Shown here in pieces: positions 42,689 to 51,550 of a stretch of 64,000 nucleotides of DNA. Within the stretch, counting starts at the first letter, position 1, and each line of letters opens with the position of its first letter. Position numbers and translations under genes: made by a program. The notes under the pieces were generated by a model. It was not told the DNA's origin, made no database searches, and saw only the letters and a program-made list of their open reading frames with translations. Origin of the DNA: Pseudoalteromonas neustonica (lineage in GTDB: Bacteria > Pseudomonadota > Gammaproteobacteria > Enterobacterales > Alteromonadaceae); contig NZ_BDDS01000005.1 in NCBI RefSeq assembly GCF_001653135.1, positions 62,001 to 126,000 of the forward strand, in the 5' to 3' direction.

Positions 42689-44767
42689 GTGGCTCAATCA
42701 AACTTATCGTTGTCTGTACTTTCAAATGCGCCGGTTGCACATAAGCAGCCGCATACTTTAACAACACATCAAAAAACACGAATTGATGATTACTATTGGA
42801 TGCGTGATGATGATCGCTCTGAGCCTGCGATACTTAAACATTTAGAAGCCGAAAATAATTATTGCGATCAGCAACTCGCAAAAATTAAGCCTTTTCAAAC
42901 ACAATTGTTTGAGGAGCTAAAAGGGCGAATTGTTAAAGATGACAATACCTACCCGGTAAAAGATGGCGAGTATTGGTACCACAGTGAAGTACGTGGCGAT
43001 GACGAATACTCTCGCCATTACCGTAGTCGTTCAATGACTACGGCAGATAAACAATTGCTATTAGATGTAAACCTACTTGCTGAAGGTTTTGAATTTTACG
43101 AGTTAGGCGAGGTGGCGATTAGCCCAAATGAACAACTACTTGCTTACTCTGAAGATACCGATGGTCGTCGTATTTATGTGGTTAAATTTAAAAAAATTGA
43201 TAGCGATGGTTTGCTTGAGGATGTATTAGAAAACACCGAAGGCCAAGTTGTTTGGGCGAACGACAATAAGACGGTTTTTTATGTTAAAAAAGATCTTAAA
43301 ACCCTGTTGGGGTATCAGGTTTATCGCCATGTATTAGGTACACCACAATCTGACGACGTATTAGTGTATGAAGAACAAGATCGCAGCTTTTTTATGGGGT
43401 TAGGTAAAAGCCGCGATGAAAGCTTAATTATTATTGATTTAGCGAGCACTGAAACTAATGATATGTGGGTGTTAGATGCTAATCAGCCTTGGGGCGAATT
43501 TGCTCAGTTGATGCCGCGTGAAGAAAGTCATGAATTTGATATCGATAAACTTGATGACACATTTTATATTGTTACTAATTGGCAGGCAAAAAACTTTCGT
43601 TTAATGACGGCAACCGCCACCACTATTGCGGATAAGATGCAGTGGCTTGAGCACACGCCCCATCGTGCAGAGGTACTTTTAGAAGGTGTTGAAATATTTA
43701 ACGATTTTTTAGTGCTGACTGAGCGCGAGCAAGGACAAACGCGTTTTATTGTTATTAATAAACAACAGCAACGAATGACGTTAGAATTTGATGACCCTTG
43801 TTACTATGCCGCTATCGCAATGAACCCAGAGCATGATTCGCACGTGGCACGTATTTATTATTCAAGCCTGACAACACCGGGTTCGCTGTATGAAGTCGAT
43901 TTAAATAACGGTAAAAAGGCCTTATTAAAACAACAGCAAGTTTTAGGTGACTTCGATCCTGAAAATTACGCCTCAGAACGATTAATGATAACAGCACGTG
44001 ATGGCGTAAAAGTACCCATATCTCTAGTGTATCGTAAAGACACATTTAATAAAGATGGAACCAATCCACTTTTTCAATATGGTTATGGTGCGTATGGTTA
44101 CACCATAGATCCTAGCTTTTCGAGCACTTCACTTAGTTTGCTAGATCGTGGATTTGTATATGCAATAGCCCATGTGCGTGGCAGCGAAATGCTGGGGCGA
44201 GATTGGTATGAACAAGGTAAAAAAGAGCATAAGCAAAATAGTTTTAATGACTTTGTTGATGCAACTAACGCATTGGTAGCTCAAGGTTATGGAGCACAAG
44301 ATAAGGTTTTTGCCTCAGGTGGTAGTGCAGGTGGTTTATTAATGGGATCCGTCGTTAATCAAGCACCAGAGCTTTACTTAGGGGTTGGTTGCCACGTGCC
44401 ATTTTTAGATGTGCTGACAACGATGCTTGACGAATCAATCCCTTTGACCACTAACGAATACGATGAATGGGGAAATCCAAATGACCTTGACTATTATAAT
44501 GTGATTGATAAATACTCACCGTATGACAATATAAAGGCACAAGCATACCCAAACATATTGGTCACGACAGGATTGCATGATTCTCAGGTTCAATACTGGG
44601 AGCCAATGAAGTGGGTGGCTAAAATGCGAGAATACAAAACAGATGATAATATTTTAGTATTTAAAACGGATATGGATGCAGGCCATGGTGGTGCATCTGG
44701 ACGCTTTAAAAGCTTAGAAGAAAAAGCGCTGGAAATGGCATTTTTTATTAGCTTAGCTAAAATTTAA
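42689..44767 (+). CDS. Oligopeptidase B-like prolyl oligopeptidase family peptidase
   Basis: About 692 residues. The start is set at GTG 42689, because an upstream frame reaching a TTG at 42593 runs through the previous gene's terminator. It has the N-terminal seven-bladed propeller ('RIDDYYWMRDDDRSEPAILKHLEAEN' at the entry is typical of PtrB) and a C-terminal alpha/beta hydrolase domain: Ser in 'GGSAGGLLMG', Asp in 'ITGLHDSQVQYWEP'-like context, and His in 'DAGHGG'. This oligopeptidase would cleave peptides at basic residues in the cytoplasm. No signal peptide is visible. The gene is followed closely by a small gene of unknown function. Confidence 0.9.
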   Translation: MAQSNLSLSVLSNAPVAHKQPHTLTTHQKTRIDDYYWMRDDDRSEPAILKHLEAENNYCDQQLAKIKPFQTQLFEELKGRIVKDDNTYPVKDGEYWYHSEVRGDDEYSRHYRSRSMTTADKQLLLDVNLLAEGFEFYELGEVAISPNEQLLAYSEDTDGRRIYVVKFKKIDSDGLLEDVLENTEGQVVWANDNKTVFYVKKDLKTLLGYQVYRHVLGTPQSDDVLVYEEQDRSFFMGLGKSRDESLIIIDLASTETNDMWVLDANQPWGEFAQLMPREESHEFDIDKLDDTFYIVTNWQAKNFRLMTATATTIADKMQWLEHTPHRAEVLLEGVEIFNDFLVLTEREQGQTRFIVINKQQQRMTLEFDDPCYYAAIAMNPEHDSHVARIYYSSLTTPGSLYEVDLNNGKKALLKQQQVLGDFDPENYASERLMITARDGVKVPISLVYRKDTFNKDGTNPLFQYGYGAYGYTIDPSFSSTSLSLLDRGFVYAIAHVRGSEMLGRDWYEQGKKEHKQNSFNDFVDATNALVAQGYGAQDKVFASGGSAGGLLMGSVVNQAPELYLGVGCHVPFLDVLTTMLDESIPLTTNEYDEWGNPNDLDYYNVIDKYSPYDNIKAQAYPNILVTTGLHDSQVQYWEPMKWVAKMREYKTDDNILVFKTDMDAGHGGASGRFKSLEEKALEMAFFISLAKI

Positions 44768-44787
44768 CTACCATATGAGGTACTAAA

Positions 44788-45186
44788 ATGTTTGGCGCGC
44801 ATGGTAATTGGCAATACTCCATTGAACCTCCAATAATTTATATTAAAATCAGTGGATGCTTTAATCGTGAAGGTGTGATTGCGTTCACTAAAGAAGTGTT
44901 TGATGACCTAGCCAAGTTACCACCTAATTCAATAGAGCATGCCGTCATTAATTTAGCAGACTTTGAATTAGTAACGGCCGATAGCTTGGAGGTCGCACAG
45001 GCATATTTTCATGGTGTAAAAGCGCGAGGCTATAAGCAAGTTGATTATATTCAACCAAACTTAATAGCTCAAAGCCTGCTTGAGAACATTTGGCGTGAAA
45101 GTGGTATGGATGTACGGTATCACGCTAGCTTGCAACAATATACGCAGCAATATCCAGAGCATATTTATGTAAAAAACTGGCTTTAA
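44788..45186 (+). CDS. Conserved protein of unknown function, STAS-like fold possible
   Basis: A 132-residue cytoplasmic protein with a beginning 'WQYSIEPPIIYIKISGCFNREGVIAFTKEVFDDLAKL' that alternates strand and helix, and a middle 'AVINLADFELVTADSLEVAQAYFHGVKARGYKQVDYI'. This pattern resembles SpoIIAA/STAS-type folds, but I do not recognise the family. It follows the oligopeptidase gene by 20 bases and its stop abuts, base to base, the stop of the convergent LytTR regulator gene. Confidence 0.6.
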   Translation: MFGAHGNWQYSIEPPIIYIKISGCFNREGVIAFTKEVFDDLAKLPPNSIEHAVINLADFELVTADSLEVAQAYFHGVKARGYKQVDYIQPNLIAQSLLENIWRESGMDVRYHASLQQYTQQYPEHIYVKNWL

Positions 45187-45933
45187 TTAAGCGGTTTGTA
45201 ATATCGTCGCTAAGCTATTTTTATAACGCCTTGAGAGATTGAGTTGCACGCCATTTTTTAGTTTTAGCTTATAGTCACCACTATCGGTGGCTGTCAGCTC
45301 AGAAATAACAGCTTGCTTTACGAGTGTTGAACGATGAACTCTGATAAACCCCGCAGGGGCGAGCTGTTGCTCAATATTTTTCATCGTTTCACGGTGTAAT
45401 ACAGCGGCATCTTGTTGCCAAAAATGCAGCTCGACATAATTTCCTGCGCCATTAATCCAAATAATGTCGTCTATTTCAATGAGCCTCACTTTCCCAACAT
45501 CTTTAACTATTAGGTGTGAATTTAGCAATGGTTTTGTAAGTTGATGTGCTTGCTCCATCGCACTTGCTAAAGGGCATAGATGGATAAGTTTTTCAAAACA
45601 CTTATTTAGCCGTGAAATAGGGCTATGTGTAGTAATAAAATCGACGGCACCTATCTCAAAAGCTAAAGTCGCGAGCTTTGGATCGTCAGCAATAATAACT
45701 AATTTAGCGTTTTTACTCAGGTCAACAAGTTGGATCAGTAGGGTCGGTTGTGGTGCCTCGGATAGTTGCAGCAATATGACATTAAATTGGCTTGTATCAA
45801 GTTTCTCTAATTGCTCTAAGGTTGTTGATGTATGGGAATAAAAATGCCTGTTGCCATCAAGCTGTATATCAAGCAGAGCATTGAATTCTTCATCGTTAAC
45901 GAGTGTTAAGGCATTAAAGTAAGCAGTAAACAT
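45187..45933 (-). CDS. LytTR-type transcriptional regulator with degenerate receiver
   Basis: 248 residues. The C-terminal half is a LytTR DNA-binding domain ('IDDIIWINGAGNYVELHFWQQDAAVLHRETMKNIEQQLAPAGFIRVHRSTLV', 'LNLSRRYK'). The N-terminal 120 residues have the alternating strand pattern of a receiver domain, but where a receiver shows LLDI with the phosphoacceptor, this protein reads 'VILLQLSEAP', with no aspartate. Activation by phosphorylation is therefore unlikely. It is encoded divergently from a TonB-dependent receptor gene and might control it. No histidine kinase is adjacent. Confidence 0.8.
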   Translation of the reverse strand: MFTAYFNALTLVNDEEFNALLDIQLDGNRHFYSHTSTTLEQLEKLDTSQFNVILLQLSEAPQPTLLIQLVDLSKNAKLVIIADDPKLATLAFEIGAVDFITTHSPISRLNKCFEKLIHLCPLASAMEQAHQLTKPLLNSHLIVKDVGKVRLIEIDDIIWINGAGNYVELHFWQQDAAVLHRETMKNIEQQLAPAGFIRVHRSTLVKQAVISELTATDSGDYKLKLKNGVQLNLSRRYKNSLATILQTA

Positions 45934-46124
45934 TTGATATTCTCATTATATATTTAACAAAGAAGACCTGAATTATCCCAATTTCATTCATATTAAATTT
46001 AAAATGTTAATTTTGTTGTATGTGTTTTATTGCTCGATCACATCAAACCCGCCTGTTGCACCACCAACTATGCGATTGACGTAATAACGATAGAGTGAAT
46101 TTTTTTATTTCCTTAGTGTTATCG

Positions 46125-46148
46125 CTTAGTAACATTTTCGTTACTTAG
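46125..46148 (+). promoter_or_regulatory. Inverted repeat upstream of the TonB receptor gene
   Basis: CTTAGTAAC and GTTACTTAG flank six bases, in the region immediately before the receptor gene (27-50 bases from its ATG). A candidate operator. LytTR proteins usually bind direct repeats, so the binding factor is unknown. Confidence 0.35.
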
Positions 46149-46174
46149 AAAAACGATAATTCAGGGGAATTAAT

Positions 46175-49039
46175 ATGAAAATAACAAACAAAGCTCATGC
46201 GGTTGCATTTAAAAAATCGTCATTAACAATCGGGCTAAGTGCAGCCTTATTTAGCGGTTTATCATTTCAAGGTGTGGCGGCCGAGGCAAGGACCGCTGAA
46301 AAAGTCGAGCGTATCGAGGTTACAGGCTCCCGTATTAAAAGAGCGGACATTGAAGGATCATCACCAGTTACGTCGATTGGTCGTTTAGCTATTGAGTCTT
46401 CAGGGGTTCAGAACATTGGTGAATTATTACAAACAGTTGCTCAGGCCGATCTATCAGGACTAACACAATTAACGAATAACACTAATGGTAATGATGGCTC
46501 GCAAACTATTTCATTACGAAACCTAGGGGATAACCGAACACTCGTTTTAGTCGATGGCCGTCGATTTTTAGCTTTAGGTGGTGGGCAAGTCGATATTTCA
46601 CAAATCCCAATAGCGATTGTAGAGCGTGTTGATATTTTGGCTGATGGTGCGTCTGCAGTATATGGCACTGATGCAATCGCAGGTGTAGTAAATATAATTA
46701 CTAAAGATGGATTTGAAGGTGTTAGCTTAGATGCAAGCATAGGTGCAAACTTTGAAGGTGATGGGGAATACAAGCAAGCGGGTATTTCGATTGGTACAAT
46801 AAAAGGTAATACCTCGTTATTTTTGAATATCTCAAAATCAGAAGAAAAAGAAATAGGCGCTGGCGATAGAGAAATATCACAATATCCTGTTGCTTATATA
46901 CCAGAGCGCTTTGGTAGTGCTTTTGGTCTTTATGGTATTTTTGGTACTTCAGACGGAAACTTATCTTTAGATCCAGCAAAAGAAGGTGATGGTATTCGCA
47001 CCGCCGATGATTTCGAACCATTTGGGACAAAGCACCGTTATAATTTTGCACCAACTAACTATTTAAAAACCCCTTCTGATAGGTTTAACGTTTTCGCAAA
47101 GGTTAACCACGAGTTTTCAGACTCGCTGAGAGCTTTTGTTGATTTTACATATAACCAACGAAAATCTGTAACGCAAATTGCAGCAGTGCCGCTTACCGCA
47201 GGTTTTTCAGGGCCACAGTGGGAAATACCTTTCAGCAAAGATAGTATCTATAACCCATTCGGTGAAGATTTGGCGTCCTTTGGTTTTAGAACGCTCCCAA
47301 TTGGCCCGCGTACAAATATTCAAGACTACGATACATACTTTATTACGGGCGGTTTTGAAGGTGAGTTTGAAGTTGCAGATCGAGTATTGCTTTGGGATGT
47401 GTCAATGTCCAGAGGTGACTCAAGTCGCAGTGTAAAAGGTCAAAACTACGTAAATTTACAAAATTTAAGAAATGCAGTGGGACCCTCGTTTATCGCAGAT
47501 GGTGTTGCACAGTGCGGTACCGCTGATAATACAATTGCGGGTTGTGTACCATTGAATATTTTTAATGGGGAAACTGGTTTTACAAGCGAAATGGCTAATT
47601 ACATTGGTTATGAATTGAATGATCAAGTGAATACTGGCACGACTAACTTTGCTGCAAATATTAGTGGTGAGTTATTTGAGTTACCAGCAGGTTGGTTAGG
47701 GTTTGCAGCGGGAGTAGAAAAACGTACAAATACTTTCGTTGATAGTCCTGATGCATTAATCGCTGCGGGTTTAAGTTCAAGTAATTTCAGAGAACCAACC
47801 AACGGTAGTCAAACAGCTGAAGAAGCCTATTTTGAATTTGCAGTACCATTATTAGCTGATTTACCTGGCGTACAACAGCTGGATATTAGCCTTGCAGGGC
47901 GTTTTGCTGATTTTGAAAATAGCGGGTTTGTAGGTGTTGACCCAGTAACTTCAAATTTTGATAACGAAAGTTTTAAAGTTGGTTTTACATGGCGGATCTA
48001 TGATGATCTGATGTTACGCGGTAACTATTCAGATACATTTAGAGCTCCTTCAGTAGATAACTTATTTGCAGGTGGCGGCGAAGGTTTTCCATCAGTTCAA
48101 GATCCATGTAATACAACGCAATTTGGGCTGCAGTTACCAGATGTTCAAGCACGTTGCTTAGCGGATAATGTACCAAGTGGAGGTTCAACTCAACCTACAG
48201 GCCAGTTACGTGCTTTAAATGGTGGTAACCCTGAACTTAAACCAGAAGAGGGTAATACTAAAACATTCGGTATTGTTTATAACCCAAGTTGGCTTGATGG
48301 TTTTGATATGACTATCGACTATTACAAAATAGAGTTAGAGGACGCACTCTCATCTATATCAGCAGGGGGAATGCTTGATCGCTGTTATGTTCAAGGTGAA
48401 GAAGAGTTTTGTGGCTTCATTGAGCGCCGTGAAGATGGCCGAATAGCGACTGTACGCACATCACAATTTAACTTAGATCAATTAGAAGTTGAAGGGTATG
48501 ACTTTAATGCTAACTACCGCTTTGATACGCAAGATTTAGGTAATTTTGTGTTTCGCTTAAATGGCTCATATACAGATAAATACCGCTCAGCAGGCGTAGG
48601 TGAAAACATCAATAGTGCTAATAACCGAGTTGCATCAATTAATAGTGATATTTTACGCTGGCGTGGTACCTTTAATACCACATGGAGTTACGATGATTTA
48701 ACAGTTACTTGGGGTATGCGATATACCAGTAACTTGATAGAATCTTGCACTATACCTGATAATTTTGTTGATGATGGCTTGGCAACGCGGGAGCTTTGTA
48801 ATCAACGTGGCAATCCTGGTGATGAAAATGAAGCTGGGTTCAATCGTATCGGAAGTGTTGTTTACCATGATTTATCAGCGAGCTATACACTACCTTGGCA
48901 AGCAAGTGTGCGTGTAGGTATGCGTAATGTCTTTAGAAAAGAGCCTCCAATTGCCTTAAATCCATTTGCTAACTCATTCTATTCTGCTCATGATATTCCT
49001 GGTGGAACATGGTTTTTGAACTATAAACAGGACTTTTAA
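46175..49039 (+). CDS. TonB-dependent receptor, Alteromonadales type
   Basis: A 954-residue outer-membrane receptor. Signal peptide region up to about residue 37, then the N-terminal segment 'VERIEVTGSRIKRADIEGSSPVTSIGR' (a TonB box plus the conserved S-R-I-x-R motif of this clade), plug domain to about residue 175 ('TISLRNLGDNRTLVLVDGRR', 'ADGASAVYGTDAIAGVVNIITK'), and a 22-strand barrel that includes 'MLRGNYSDTFRAPSVDNLF' and ends 'FLNYKQDF'. Receptors of this clade often carry peptides, sugars or other polymers rather than iron. There is no Fur box upstream, which fits. The gene has a good AGGGGAA ribosome site. The substrate is unknown. Confidence 0.9.
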   Translation: MKITNKAHAVAFKKSSLTIGLSAALFSGLSFQGVAAEARTAEKVERIEVTGSRIKRADIEGSSPVTSIGRLAIESSGVQNIGELLQTVAQADLSGLTQLTNNTNGNDGSQTISLRNLGDNRTLVLVDGRRFLALGGGQVDISQIPIAIVERVDILADGASAVYGTDAIAGVVNIITKDGFEGVSLDASIGANFEGDGEYKQAGISIGTIKGNTSLFLNISKSEEKEIGAGDREISQYPVAYIPERFGSAFGLYGIFGTSDGNLSLDPAKEGDGIRTADDFEPFGTKHRYNFAPTNYLKTPSDRFNVFAKVNHEFSDSLRAFVDFTYNQRKSVTQIAAVPLTAGFSGPQWEIPFSKDSIYNPFGEDLASFGFRTLPIGPRTNIQDYDTYFITGGFEGEFEVADRVLLWDVSMSRGDSSRSVKGQNYVNLQNLRNAVGPSFIADGVAQCGTADNTIAGCVPLNIFNGETGFTSEMANYIGYELNDQVNTGTTNFAANISGELFELPAGWLGFAAGVEKRTNTFVDSPDALIAAGLSSSNFREPTNGSQTAEEAYFEFAVPLLADLPGVQQLDISLAGRFADFENSGFVGVDPVTSNFDNESFKVGFTWRIYDDLMLRGNYSDTFRAPSVDNLFAGGGEGFPSVQDPCNTTQFGLQLPDVQARCLADNVPSGGSTQPTGQLRALNGGNPELKPEEGNTKTFGIVYNPSWLDGFDMTIDYYKIELEDALSSISAGGMLDRCYVQGEEEFCGFIERREDGRIATVRTSQFNLDQLEVEGYDFNANYRFDTQDLGNFVFRLNGSYTDKYRSAGVGENINSANNRVASINSDILRWRGTFNTTWSYDDLTVTWGMRYTSNLIESCTIPDNFVDDGLATRELCNQRGNPGDENEAGFNRIGSVVYHDLSASYTLPWQASVRVGMRNVFRKEPPIALNPFANSFYSAHDIPGGTWFLNYKQDF

Positions 49040-49060
49040 TTTAACTTTTAAGATTTAGCT

Positions 49061-49087
49061 AAAGCCTCACTATTGTGAGGCTTTTTG
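49061..49087 (+). terminator. Rho-independent terminator of the TonB receptor gene
   Basis: AAAGCCTCAC pairs with GTGAGGCTTT around a 4-base loop and is followed by TTGTTATT. Confidence 0.9.
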
Positions 49088-49130
49088 TTATTTATGAATA
49101 AGTGGTTACGTACACGCTTGCCGTTTAAAC

Positions 49131-49161
49131 CTAAAAAAACGCCACTGGTAACAGTGGCGTT
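49131..49161 (-). terminator. Terminator-like hairpin with minus-strand T-run
   Basis: AACGCCACTG and CAGTGGCGTT form a perfect 10-bp stem. On the minus strand it is followed by seven T residues, so it probably terminates transcripts from the Dps gene. Confidence 0.6.
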
Positions 49162-49229
49162 GTTGTTATTTAGTTAAAGGGTAGTATACAAATTGAATCG
49201 CTTATTATTTAACGATTTATCCCTACTTG

Positions 49230-49250
49230 AGCCCTCTAACGAGGGCTTTT
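49230..49250 (+). terminator. Terminator-like hairpin on the plus strand
   Basis: AGCCCTC and GAGGGCT are separated by TAAC and followed by TTT. There is no annotated plus-strand gene directly upstream, so it may end a short RNA or serve as the Dps 3' hairpin. Confidence 0.4.
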
Positions 49251-49267
49251 ATCTATCCGCAAAAGGC

Positions 49268-49741
49268 TTAATTTAAGTAAGCTTTTAACATCCAAACAAG
49301 TTTCTCTTGCTCGGTAATGTAATCGCCCATTAGTGACGCTGTCCCTTCATCGCCAGCATCACCAGCTTGGACTAATATATCGCGCTGCATTTTAATCAGT
49401 GTGCTGTAACCTGCTAGCAGGTTTTCTACTGCGGCTACTCCATCACTGATGTTTTTAGCTTCTTTAATTTCACTAATTTTAAGGTAGTCAGAAAACGCAT
49501 GAAGTGGTGCGCCATCAAGCGTTAAAATACGCTCTGCAATTTCGTCTACTTTTAAAAGTAATAGATTATAAATTTCTTCAAATTTCACATGTAGTTCAAA
49601 GAAATTACGACCTTTAATATTCCAGTGAAAACCACGCGCATTCATATACTGAATTTGGTAACTACTTAGCAGTGTATTAAGTGACGTTACGATATCTTCA
49701 CTTTTTGCACTGTTAAGGCCAATAGCATTTACCTGTGACAT
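49268..49741 (-). CDS. Dps/ferritin-like DNA-protection protein
   Basis: A 157-residue member of the Dps family, forming a dodecamer that stores iron and protects DNA from oxidative damage. 'YQIQYMNARGFHWNIKGRNFFELHVKFEEIYNLLLLKVDEIAERILTLDGAPLHAFSDYLKIS' contains the ferroxidase residues (H38, the D/E pair further on) and the 'HWN' sequence of the family. It lacks the lysine-rich N-terminal tail of E. coli Dps and resembles the Dps-like proteins of other marine bacteria. Its position among iron genes agrees with iron homeostasis. Confidence 0.9.
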   Translation of the reverse strand: MSQVNAIGLNSAKSEDIVTSLNTLLSSYQIQYMNARGFHWNIKGRNFFELHVKFEEIYNLLLLKVDEIAERILTLDGAPLHAFSDYLKISEIKEAKNISDGVAAVENLLAGYSTLIKMQRDILVQAGDAGDEGTASLMGDYITEQEKLVWMLKAYLN

Positions 49742-50027
49742 ATTTTTCTCCTGAACAAATTAATAAGATACTTTCGAGCTGTTGATAAAGAGTATCAGCC
49801 ATTTTTTGTAATCTGTAAAATGGTTGAAATCGATAATGTTGATAGTTTTTACCTATTAATGTGGCGCTGATTGAAAATTCAATAAAAGCGACCCTAATTA
49901 ATGAACTGGGGGCTTATTTAAGAAAAACTACCCCAGGAGTTAAATAGTCGTTTATTGGTTAAAATAAACTCAAAAAGATGATCTAGAACAAGCTTTATAT
50001 TGCTGAGTAATAAGGCAGGTAAATAGT
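49742..50027. other. Intergenic region between Dps and the small membrane protein gene
   Basis: This holds the minus-strand Dps promoter and a longer plus-strand leader region. No clear OxyR or Fur box was recognised for Dps. Confidence 0.35.
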
Positions 50028-50041
50028 TTGATTTAGGTCAA
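50028..50041 (+). promoter_or_regulatory. FNR-type site of the small membrane protein gene
   Basis: TTGATTTAGGTCAA matches the FNR consensus TTGAT-N4-ATCAA at nine of ten defined positions. A CATAAT -10-like element at 50063-50068 puts the transcription start near 50076, so the site is centred about 41 bp upstream, the classical class II activation position. Confidence 0.65.
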
Positions 50042-50098
50042 AATCGGCATTTACAGTCGGCGCATAATCAAACTAGATTAATTACTAGGAGATTTCAC

Positions 50099-50308
50099 AT
50101 GCAGGCTAAAACACAAAAAGAAAGCAAAATGGAATTGGTTGTTGTGGGTATCGCTTTACTGGCATTTGTTGTCGGGGTGGTAGGCCACTTAGCGGGTGCT
50201 AGCTTTGCTAATTTTGATACATTTGGTTATATCGCAGCACCAACACCGTTGATTTTAGGGATTATCGCATTTGTTGCTTACAAAGTAGCAGCGAGTGCAG
50301 AAGATTAA
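50099..50308 (+). CDS. Small two-helix membrane protein under FNR-type control
   Basis: A 69-residue protein with two membrane helices (about 12-33 and 46-66), a short positively charged N-terminus and the loop 'GASFANFDTFGYIAAPTP' between. It has an excellent ribosome site (AGGAG) and a convincing FNR box. The family is not recognised. It stands alone and converges with a hydrolase gene whose stop overlaps its own by a few bases. The regulation indicates expression at low oxygen, and a role as an accessory subunit of a respiratory complex would be speculation. Confidence 0.7.
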   Translation: MQAKTQKESKMELVVVGIALLAFVVGVVGHLAGASFANFDTFGYIAAPTPLILGIIAFVAYKVAASAED

Positions 50309-50901
50309 ATGAGCAACCCAACAATGTATTTCATTACTTGGCGTGAGTAGATCATACCGGTGTGACTTAAGTGAAACACCTTATGTTCTGCCATGCCATT
50401 GAGCTTAGTTTCATCAAGCAATACAGTACCATCTGATTGGCTGCCCTTAGCAATAAGCGGCATTAACCCAATAGGCAGATCGCCAGCAATACTATAAAGT
50501 TTAGCATTAAACGGCCAATCACCATTTTTAGAGAGTAAAAACTCAACGCTGTTTTTTAAAAATGCTTCAAACCCTTTTTGCTGCATTTGCTCTGCAATAT
50601 GGCTGCCTTTATGCGGGGTTCCCAGCGTAATAACCTTCTTCACATTTTGGCTTTGGTGCGAATTTGCTTCAAGATAAGCGCGCGCCACTAACCCACCCAT
50701 TGAATGGCACACCAGTGCCGTATTTTTATTATCTATAAAAGTATCAATTTGAGCAAAAATAGCATCGCGATCAGGGCTGAGCGTATTATAAGACAGGTTA
50801 AGAATATCTAGGCCTGACTTTTTTAAACGAGAGCACAGCGGGCGCATTACAAAGCCTGACATGTACAAACCATGTAATACTACAACTTGTTGAATTGCCA
50901 T
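50305..50901 (-). CDS. Alpha/beta hydrolase, PGAP1/lipase-like
   Basis: A 198-residue cytoplasmic hydrolase. 'VVVLHGLYMSGFVM' is the oxyanion-hole region, and 'ALVCHSMGGLVARAYLE' the nucleophile elbow with serine (residue 66 or so, in C-H-S-M-G-G). 'VITLGTPHKGSHIAEQM' is shared with lipases and PGAP1-type proteins. 'SDGTVLLDET' carries the likely acid, and the histidine of 'LSHTGMIYS' completes the triad. No signal peptide is present. The natural substrate, perhaps a lipid ester, is unknown. The end overlaps the convergent small membrane protein gene by four bases. Confidence 0.85.
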   Translation of the reverse strand: MAIQQVVVLHGLYMSGFVMRPLCSRLKKSGLDILNLSYNTLSPDRDAIFAQIDTFIDNKNTALVCHSMGGLVARAYLEANSHQSQNVKKVITLGTPHKGSHIAEQMQQKGFEAFLKNSVEFLLSKNGDWPFNAKLYSIAGDLPIGLMPLIAKGSQSDGTVLLDETKLNGMAEHKVFHLSHTGMIYSRQVMKYIVGLLI

Positions 50902-50923
50902 ATACGCCCTTATTTAATAATGC

Positions 50924-51460
50924 TTACATTAATTGCTGTGGTTTTATCTCGATATTTGTATTATCGGTACTTACCCATACTTCGCCATCTTGAACAGTCA
51001 TTGTCAGCGAAATGTTACGATCAACTAATGCTGCAAGCGCCTGCGTGGCAGTAAAATCTAAACTAAAAATACTTAAATTTTTAAAATCATACAACTTAGG
51101 TTGGTGTTTTTGCCACCAAATTGCTTGGTTATTTTCACCATATGTATACAGCACCACTTTTTTAGCTTTATTACAGGCTTTTTTAAGGCGTTTTTCATCA
51201 GGTAAACCGAGCTCAATCCACAGCTCAATCTCGTCACTGTAGTTTTTATGCCACACTTCTGGCTCATCGTCAGCCGATAGCCCCTTGGTAAATTCAAGGC
51301 CATCACACGCATTAAGTGCGTACGCAAGTAAGCGAACCATCAAGCGTTGATCGTTTTCAGAAGGGTGCTGCGCCAAGGTTAAATTAAAATCTTGGTAAAG
51401 GTGGCGGTCCATATCGCTAAGCGATAATTGCGCTTTAATAATCGTAGATTTAAGAGCCAT
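50924..51460 (-). CDS. yaeQ: YaeQ family protein
   Basis: A 178-residue protein that matches the YaeQ family throughout: 'ALKSTIIKAQLSLSDMDRHLYQDFNLTLAQHPSENDQRLMVRLLAYAL' at the N-terminus and 'DEPEVWHKNYSDEIELWIELGLPDEKRLKKACNKAKKVVLYTYG' in the middle. The fold is related to PD-(D/E)XK nucleases, though the biochemical function is unclear. It is 22 bases upstream of the hydrolase gene on the same strand, so the two may be co-transcribed. It lies divergent from the ribosome-assembly GTPase gene. Confidence 0.9.
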   Translation of the reverse strand: MALKSTIIKAQLSLSDMDRHLYQDFNLTLAQHPSENDQRLMVRLLAYALNACDGLEFTKGLSADDEPEVWHKNYSDEIELWIELGLPDEKRLKKACNKAKKVVLYTYGENNQAIWWQKHQPKLYDFKNLSIFSLDFTATQALAALVDRNISLTMTVQDGEVWVSTDNTNIEIKPQQLM

Positions 51461-51550
51461 AACAGTTTATTTGAAAAAATTTGCGCCAGTATAGCGCAAT
51501 TACTCGCCGAGCCAGTTAAAATAGCACTAAATTATCTGTAGGAGTTTAAA

